DNA of 64,000 bases, from positions 620,001 to 684,000 of the forward strand of contig NZ_NESA01000001.1 in the NCBI RefSeq assembly GCF_002778315.1, in the 5' to 3' direction. The position numbers and the translations under genes are program-made. Each line of letters begins with the position of its first letter. Position 1 is the stretch's first letter. The notes beneath the pieces are model-generated. The model was not told the origin of the DNA. It ran no database searches and saw only the letters and a list, made by a program, of their open reading frames with translations. Shown in pieces: positions 58,843 through 64,000 of the stretch. Origin of the DNA: Limnohabitans sp. JirII-31. GTDB lineage: Bacteria > Pseudomonadota > Gammaproteobacteria > Burkholderiales > Burkholderiaceae_C.

Positions 58843-59538
58843 ATGCTCAAGATCGACAACCTTCACGCGTTTTACGGCAAAAGCCATGTCTTACATGGTG
58901 TGTCTTTTGAAGTACAAGCCGGAGAAATTGTGGCCTTGCTCGGGCGCAACGGCTCTGGCCGCTCCACCACAGCACGCGCCATCATGGGCCTGGTCGATTG
59001 CCAAGGCACGGTGCTATGGAACGACCAACACATTGCGCAGAAAAAGCCTTACCAAATTGCCCATCTGGGCATTGGCTATGTGCCAGAGAACCGCGACATT
59101 TTCCCCAAGCTCACGGTGCAACAAAACCTACTGCTTGGACAGAAGGGCAACGGGCAGGGCAGCCGCTGGTCGTTTGACGACATGTACGCCATGTTCCCGC
59201 GCTTGAAAGAGCGTGAGCACACCGAAGCGGGCGTGCTCTCGGGCGGCGAACAGCAAATGCTCACCTTATGCCGCACCCTGATGGGTGACCCCGACCTGAT
59301 CATCATTGACGAACCCACCGAGGGCCTGGCGCCTAAGATCGTTGAGTTGGTGGGGCAGTATTTGCAAACCCTCAAAGCACGCGGCATCTCGGTGTTGCTG
59401 ATTGAACAAAAGCTCACCATCGCCATGGACATCTCGGACCGGGTGCTCGTCATGGGTCATGGGCGCATTGTGTTTTCAGGCACGCCCCAGGCGCTGCGCG
59501 ATGACGTTTACACCCGCAAGGAATGGTTAGAAGTTTGA
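58843..59538 (+). CDS. Liv/HAAT-type ABC ATPase (LivF family), altered Walker A
   Basis: A 231-residue ATPase. The Walker A reads G-R-N-G-S-G-R-S-T, so the invariant lysine is R40 (codon CGC at 58960-58962). The signature L-S-G-G-E-Q (132-137), Walker B I-I-I-D-E-P-T-E-G and H-loop-like region are normal. The ATG at 58843 is used; a GTG one codon earlier is possible. It is the last of five importer genes, 65 nt before the beta-oxidation gene, with a 22-bp palindrome between. Confidence 0.92.
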   Translation: MLKIDNLHAFYGKSHVLHGVSFEVQAGEIVALLGRNGSGRSTTARAIMGLVDCQGTVLWNDQHIAQKKPYQIAHLGIGYVPENRDIFPKLTVQQNLLLGQKGNGQGSRWSFDDMYAMFPRLKEREHTEAGVLSGGEQQMLTLCRTLMGDPDLIIIDEPTEGLAPKIVELVGQYLQTLKARGISVLLIEQKLTIAMDISDRVLVMGHGRIVFSGTPQALRDDVYTRKEWLEV

Positions 59539-59548
59539 TCTAGAATCA

Positions 59549-59570
59549 AAAAAGAACGATCGTTCTTTTT
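59549..59570. promoter_or_regulatory. 22-bp perfect palindrome before beta-oxidation genes
   Basis: An uninterrupted palindrome with 11-bp half-sites; its core is GAACGATCGTTC flanked by A5 and T5. It lies 34 nt before the FadB/J-type start. The shape fits a TetR-family operator of acyl-CoA-responsive regulators. As RNA it could form a 9-bp stem with GATC loop ending in T5, so a terminator for the importer operon is also possible. Confidence 0.65.
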
Positions 59571-59603
59571 ATTGTCCTTTCATTGTTCCAACAAGGAAAT
59601 CGC

Positions 59604-61703
59604 ATGAGTGCAGACTACAAAGTTCATGGCGACGTGGCCGTGATCACGCTCAACAACCCACCGGTCAACGGTTTGGGCTTGTCCACCCGCCAAGCCATCG
59701 TGGCGGGCGTTGAACAGGCACTGGCGGATCCTGCGGTGAAGGCTTTGGTGGTCACCGGCCACGGCAAGGCGTTTTCTGGCGGTGCCGACATCCGTGAATT
59801 CGGCACGCCCAAGGCGATTCAAGAGCCCAATTTGTTGAGCGTTATCTCTGTTTTAGAAAACAGCAGCAAGCCTGTGGTCGCTGCGGTGCACAGCGTGGCC
59901 ATGGGTGGTGGTTTGGAGCTGGCCTTGGGTTGCCACTACCGCATCGCGGCACCAGGTGCCAACATCGCCTTGCCTGAGGTCAAGATTGGTTTGATTCCAG
60001 GCGCTGGTGGCACCCAACGCCTGCCCCGTGCCTTGGGCGTAGAGCCCGCGTTGAACATGATCGTCAGCGGCGAAGCCATCAAGAGCGAGATGCTGGCCAT
60101 GCTACCCGGTCAAAAACTGTTCGATCAAATGGCGGCTTCTCCTGAGTCACTGATGGACGAAGCCTTGACCTTGGCCCGTCAAATGGCCGATGTGCGCCCC
60201 TTGCCCAAAGTGCGCGATTTGCCCTGCAAGCACCCGCAAGGCGATGCCTACTTTCAGTTCGCCCGCAACATGGTCAAAGGCATGGCCAAAAACTACCCCG
60301 CACCACCCAAGTGTGTGGACGCCGTAGAAGCCGCCACCAAGAAAAAATTTGCCGATGGCATGACCTACGAGCGCGAGCTTTTCATCAACCTGATGTGGAC
60401 GCCCGAGTGCCGTGCCTTGCGTCACTTGTTCACCGCCCAACGCGCGGCTTCCAAAATTGCCGATGTGCCCGACACCACCCCGGTGCGCAACATCCAGTCG
60501 GTGGCCATCATTGGGGCCGGCACCATGGGCGGCGGCATTGCGATGAACTTTCTCAATGCAGGCTTGCCGGTCAAGCTGCTGGAAACCAAGCAAGAGGCCC
60601 TGGACCGTGGCATTGCCACGATCCAGAAAAATTACGAAGCGCAAGTCAAAAAAGGCAAGCTCAAAGAAGACAAATACGCCCAGCGCATGGCCTTGCTCAG
60701 CACCACGCTGAGCTACAACGATTTGAAAGATGCCGACTTGGTGATTGAGGCCGTGTTTGAAGAGATGGGCGTCAAAGAAGCCGTGTTCAAACAGCTCGAT
60801 GCCGTGATGAAGCCTGGCGCTGTTCTGGCCTCCAACACCTCGACCTTGGACGTCAACGCCATTGCCAACTTCACCCAGCGCCCCCAAGACGTGGTGGGCA
60901 TGCACTTTTTCAGCCCCGCCAATGTGATGAAGTTGCTCGAAGTCGTGCGCGGAGAAAAAACCGCCAAAGACGTGCTGGCCACAGTCATGGCTGTGGCCAA
61001 GAAGATCAAAAAAACCGCCGTGGTGTCGGGCGTGTGCGACGGCTTCATTGGCAACCGCATGATTGAGCAATATGGCCGTCAAGCCGGTTTCTTGCTGGAA
61101 GAGGGCTGTACCCCACAGCAGGTGGACAAAGCGGTTGAGAAATTTGGCTTTGCCATGGGACCGTTCCGCATGGGCGACTTGGCAGGCAACGACATCGGCT
61201 GGGCCATCCGCAAACGCCGCTATGTTGAAAAGCCCCAAATGAAGTACAGCAAAACCGCCGACTTGTTGTGCGAGATGGGGCGCTTTGGCCAAAAAGTGGG
61301 CAAGGGCTGGTACGACTACCAAGTCGGCAAGCGTGACGCCATACCGAACAAAGAGGTGGAGGCCATGGTGGTTCAACACCGTGCTTCTTTGGGCATCACA
61401 GCACGCAAAATCAGCGACGAAGAAATCGTGCAACGCCTGGTGTATTCACTCGTCAACGAAGCTGCACACATCTTGGAAGAAGGCATTGCCGCCAAGGCCA
61501 GCGACATCGACATGGTGTACATCACGGGTTATGGATTTCCGATCTACCGTGGCGGCCCCATGCTCTACGCTGATCAAATGGGCTTGTTCAATGTGGTGCA
61601 AGCCATGCATCGTTTTGCCGCCAACCCCCTCGATGACGCCGAGTTCTGGAAACCAGCACCTTTGTTGGCCCGTCTCGCCGCCGAAGGCAAGACCTTCAAC
61701 TGA
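59604..61703 (+). CDS. Bifunctional enoyl-CoA hydratase/3-hydroxyacyl-CoA dehydrogenase
   Basis: A 699-residue two-domain beta-oxidation enzyme. N-terminal crotonase fold: S-G-G-A-D-I-R-E-F near residue 57 and M-G-G-G-L-E-L-A-L-G-C near residue 100, with L-P-E-V-K-I-G-L-I-P-G-A-G-G. C-terminal dehydrogenase: NAD-binding I-G-A-G-T-M-G-G-G near residue 304 and catalytic His in V-V-G-M-H-F-F-S-P-A near residue 434. Start ATG 59604 follows an AAGGAA Shine-Dalgarno; a TTG at 59583 is less likely. The thiolase gene follows by 20 nt. FadB and FadJ types are not separated by eye. Confidence 0.94.
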   Translation: MSADYKVHGDVAVITLNNPPVNGLGLSTRQAIVAGVEQALADPAVKALVVTGHGKAFSGGADIREFGTPKAIQEPNLLSVISVLENSSKPVVAAVHSVAMGGGLELALGCHYRIAAPGANIALPEVKIGLIPGAGGTQRLPRALGVEPALNMIVSGEAIKSEMLAMLPGQKLFDQMAASPESLMDEALTLARQMADVRPLPKVRDLPCKHPQGDAYFQFARNMVKGMAKNYPAPPKCVDAVEAATKKKFADGMTYERELFINLMWTPECRALRHLFTAQRAASKIADVPDTTPVRNIQSVAIIGAGTMGGGIAMNFLNAGLPVKLLETKQEALDRGIATIQKNYEAQVKKGKLKEDKYAQRMALLSTTLSYNDLKDADLVIEAVFEEMGVKEAVFKQLDAVMKPGAVLASNTSTLDVNAIANFTQRPQDVVGMHFFSPANVMKLLEVVRGEKTAKDVLATVMAVAKKIKKTAVVSGVCDGFIGNRMIEQYGRQAGFLLEEGCTPQQVDKAVEKFGFAMGPFRMGDLAGNDIGWAIRKRRYVEKPQMKYSKTADLLCEMGRFGQKVGKGWYDYQVGKRDAIPNKEVEAMVVQHRASLGITARKISDEEIVQRLVYSLVNEAAHILEEGIAAKASDIDMVYITGYGFPIYRGGPMLYADQMGLFNVVQAMHRFAANPLDDAEFWKPAPLLARLAAEGKTFN

Positions 61704-61723
61704 ACCCCATTTAAGGAATTCCT

Positions 61724-62899
61724 ATGACCAACGCTGTCATCGTTTCAACCGCCCGCACCCCGCTGACCAAAAGCTGGAAAGGTGCTTTCAACATGACCCA
61801 CGGCGCCACGCTCGGTGGACACGCCATTCAGCACGCCGTCGCGCGTGCTGGCATTGATGCCGCTGAAGTGGAAGACGTCATCATGGGCTGCGCCAACCCC
61901 GAAGGCGCCACAGGCTGGAACATTGCCCGCCAATGCGGTTTGGCGGGTGGCTTGCCCGTGAGCGTGAGCGGCATCACGGTGAACCGCTTTTGCTCGTCGG
62001 GTTTGCAAACCATCGCCTTGGCGGCACAACGCATCATCACCGGTGAAGGCGATGTGTATGTGGCAGGCGGCGTGGAAAGCATTTCGTGCGTGCAGCAAGA
62101 AATGAACATGCACATGTTCATCGACCCCAACCTCAACAAGATCAAGCCTGAGATTTACTGGAACATGTTGCAAACCGCTGAAAACGTAGCCAAGCGTTAC
62201 AACATCAGCCGTGAAGCCATGGATGAGTACGGCGCAGCCAGCCAGCAAAAAGCCTGCGCTGCAGCGGCAGCAGGCAAGTTCGACGAAGAGATTGCAGCCA
62301 TCACCGTGAAAGCGGGCGTGGTCGACAAAGTGATGGGCTTGATGACCCAACAAGTCACGGTCAGCCGTGATGAAGGCATGCGTGAAGGCACCACGGTTGA
62401 AGCCATCAGCGGCTTGAAATCGGCCATGCCAGGCGGTTTGATCACGGCAGGCAATGCCAGCCAGTTCTCCGACGGGGCAGGAGCCTGTGTGGTGATGAGC
62501 GAAGAGCTGGCCAGCAAGCGTGGTTTGAAACCCCTGGGTCGGTTCCTCGGCTTTGCAGTGGCAGGCTGCGAGCCCGATGAGATGGGCATTGGCCCTGTCT
62601 TTGCCGTACCCAAAGTGCTCAAGCGTTTAGGGCTGACTGTGAATGACATTGACCTGTGGGAACTCAACGAAGCCTTTGCGGTGCAAGTGCTGTACTGCCG
62701 CGACAAACTGGGCATTCCCAACGATCGCCTCAATGTCAACGGTGGTGCGATTGCCGTAGGACACCCCTACGGCATGAGCGGTCAACGCCTGACAGGACAT
62801 GCCTTGATCGAAGGCAAACGCCGTGGTGCCAAGCGCGTGGCAGTGACCATGTGCATTGGCGGCGGCATGGGCGCTGCGGGTATTTTTGAAGTGCTGTAA
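61724..62899 (+). CDS. Acetyl-CoA acyltransferase (3-ketoacyl-CoA thiolase)
   Basis: Cleaves 3-ketoacyl-CoA with CoA in the last step of beta-oxidation. The 391-residue enzyme shows the nucleophile C90 in [17 protein letters not shown] near residue 348 and the acid/base cysteine in M-C-I-G-G-G-M-G near residue 376. N-terminal S-T-A-R-T-P is typical. It lies 20 nt after the bifunctional enzyme and its stop touches the start of the acyl-CoA dehydrogenase gene. Confidence 0.94.
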   Translation: MTNAVIVSTARTPLTKSWKGAFNMTHGATLGGHAIQHAVARAGIDAAEVEDVIMGCANPEGATGWNIARQCGLAGGLPVSVSGITVNRFCSSGLQTIALAAQRIITGEGDVYVAGGVESISCVQQEMNMHMFIDPNLNKIKPEIYWNMLQTAENVAKRYNISREAMDEYGAASQQKACAAAAAGKFDEEIAAITVKAGVVDKVMGLMTQQVTVSRDEGMREGTTVEAISGLKSAMPGGLITAGNASQFSDGAGACVVMSEELASKRGLKPLGRFLGFAVAGCEPDEMGIGPVFAVPKVLKRLGLTVNDIDLWELNEAFAVQVLYCRDKLGIPNDRLNVNGGAIAVGHPYGMSGQRLTGHALIEGKRRGAKRVAVTMCIGGGMGAAGIFEVL

Positions 62900-64000
62900 A
62901 TGGCGCTGCGAGACACCGTTGATTTTTTGCTGTACGACTGGCTCCAAGCCGAGGCACTGAATCAACGTTCACGTTTCGCAGACCATTCAAGAGAAACTTT
63001 TGATGCGGTGCTCGACACCTGCGAGCGCATCGCACGCGACAAATTTGCGCCGTACAACCGCACCATCGACACGCAAGAACCGCAGTTCGATGGCGAACGC
63101 GTGATCCTGCCGCAAGCCACCCACGATGCCCATGCAGCCTATGCGGCTTCGGGCATGCTGAGCGCCGCGCAAGACTATGACATTGGCGGCATGCAACTGC
63201 CCTATGTGGTCGAGTCTGCGGCCAATGCATTTTTTGCGTGTGCGTCGGTGAGCATTGGCGGTGGCATGTTGACCGTAGGCAACGCCAACTTGCTGATGGC
63301 TTATGGCAGCGAGACACAAAAGCAGGTGTTTGCGCACCATGAATTCTCAGGCCGCTGGAGCGGCACCATGTGTTTGTCTGAACCGCAAGCGGGCTCGTCA
63401 TTGAGCGATATCACCACCCGCGCCATACCCGATGGCGAAGACTTTGCCAGCGATCCACTGGGCTCGCGCTATCGGCTCAAGGGTCACAAGATGTGGATCT
63501 CAACCGGCGACCACGAACTGACCGAGAACATCGTCCACCTGGTCTTGGCCAAGATTCCCGGGCCTGACGGCATGCCAATTCCCGGGGTCAAAGGCATTTC
63601 CTTGTTTGTGGTGCCTAAGCACCGGGTGGATGCACAAGGCAAGCTCACGGGCCAACGCAATGACGTGGCCTTGGCTGGCCTAAACCACAAATGCGGCTGG
63701 CGTGGCACTGTCAATACCTTGCTCAATTTTGGCGAAGGCAAATACCCAGATGCGCAAGGACAAGCGGGTGCCATCGGCTATTTGGTGGGCCAACCCGGCG
63801 AGGGCCTGCGCTGCATGTTCCACATGATGAACGAGGCACGCATTGGGGTCGGCATGGCGGCCACCATGCTGGGGTTGGCGGGCTATTACGCCTCACTCGA
63901 CTATGCCAAAGCACGCCCGCAAGGACGCGCCATGACCGCTGCGGGCAAAGACCCAGCATCGGCACAAATTCGCATCATTGAACACGCTGATGTCAAGCGC
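62900..64000 (+). CDS. Acyl-CoA dehydrogenase, 3' end beyond window
   Basis: The frame opens at ATG 62900, directly after the thiolase stop (TAA-ATG), and stays open to the window end (367 residues). FAD-enzyme motifs are clear: M-C-L-S-E-P-Q-A-G-S-S near residue 155 and W-I-S-T-G near residue 198, then E-A-R-I-G-V-G-M-A-A near residue 313. Length and spacing resemble the roughly 590-residue C-terminal-extended family (FadE5-like), not the short-chain 380-residue enzymes. It would do the first oxidation step for the pathway encoded around it. Confidence 0.93.
   Translation, partial: MALRDTVDFLLYDWLQAEALNQRSRFADHSRETFDAVLDTCERIARDKFAPYNRTIDTQEPQFDGERVILPQATHDAHAAYAASGMLSAAQDYDIGGMQLPYVVESAANAFFACASVSIGGGMLTVGNANLLMAYGSETQKQVFAHHEFSGRWSGTMCLSEPQAGSSLSDITTRAIPDGEDFASDPLGSRYRLKGHKMWISTGDHELTENIVHLVLAKIPGPDGMPIPGVKGISLFVVPKHRVDAQGKLTGQRNDVALAGLNHKCGWRGTVNTLLNFGEGKYPDAQGQAGAIGYLVGQPGEGLRCMFHMMNEARIGVGMAATMLGLAGYYASLDYAKARPQGRAMTAAGKDPASAQIRIIEHADVKR

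Overview
This window reads as chromosomal DNA of a betaproteobacterium of the order Burkholderiales, most likely Comamonadaceae (Limnohabitans/Rhodoferax/Polaromonas-like). The evidence is gene content and order rather than a marker gene: purD-hemF-nadD-rsfS-rlmH-maf-rng, dapC-dapD-dapE-prmB, smc-zipA-ligA-def, map-glnD, a Bug/TctC-type binding protein, and a liv-type ABC operon set among acyl-CoA genes. No rRNA, insertion sequence, integrase, prophage or CRISPR array was seen. Coding density is very high, with many 1-8 nt start/stop overlaps, and no gene-free gap exceeds about 280 bases.

Layout. (1) 1-7.4 kb, + strand: a housekeeping run from yebC (cut by the window edge) to RNase G. (2) 7.4-10.05 kb, - strand: an MsbA-type lipid exporter and an AT-rich glycosyltransferase. 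(3) 10.2-14.6 kb, +: tolB-pal-cpoB, continuing by overlaps into a sulfur-compound transporter and the tRNA dehydratase TcdA, then a tRNA-Lys(UUU) gene with its own promoter and terminator. (4) 15.1-22.2 kb, +: a tripartite RND efflux pump (lipoprotein adaptor, inner-membrane pump, outer-membrane channel), then a poorly known membrane protein pair, the second HTTM-like. (5) 22.2-29.1 kb, -: lysine/peptidoglycan genes dapCDE, prmB and a YheS-type ABC-F ATPase, interrupted by a PIN/RHH toxin-antitoxin module. (6) 29.1-37.1 kb, +: Hpt protein, smc, zipA, ligA, def. (7) 37.1-40.5 kb, -: glnD and map. (8) 40.7-46.9 kb, +: a BrnT/BrnA module, purL, a small lipoprotein, a Bug-type binding protein. (9) 46.9-52.5 kb, -: rlhA, a parvulin-type isomerase, bolA, yciB/ispZ, msrB, selO. 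(10) 52.7-64.0 kb, +: acyl-CoA synthetase, a five-gene liv-type ABC importer, a FadB/FadJ-type fusion enzyme, thiolase and an acyl-CoA dehydrogenase cut by the window end.

How the genes work together: most of the window is core physiology (envelope stability, ribosome maturation, purine and lysine synthesis, chromosome organisation, nitrogen sensing). Region 10 looks like an uptake-activation-beta-oxidation unit for a carboxylic acid. Its two ATPases carry substitutions that fall in the same composite ATP site (LivF Walker A Lys->Arg; LivG signature Gly->Ala), the most distinctive feature seen here. Other points of note are a long histone-H1-like Lys/Ala tail on RsfS, a 13-bp inverted-repeat operator overlapping the ribosome-binding site of the PIN-module antitoxin, a 22-bp perfect palindrome before the beta-oxidation genes, and a terminator abutting the rlhA start. 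No wholly unprecedented multi-gene system could be demonstrated from sequence alone.
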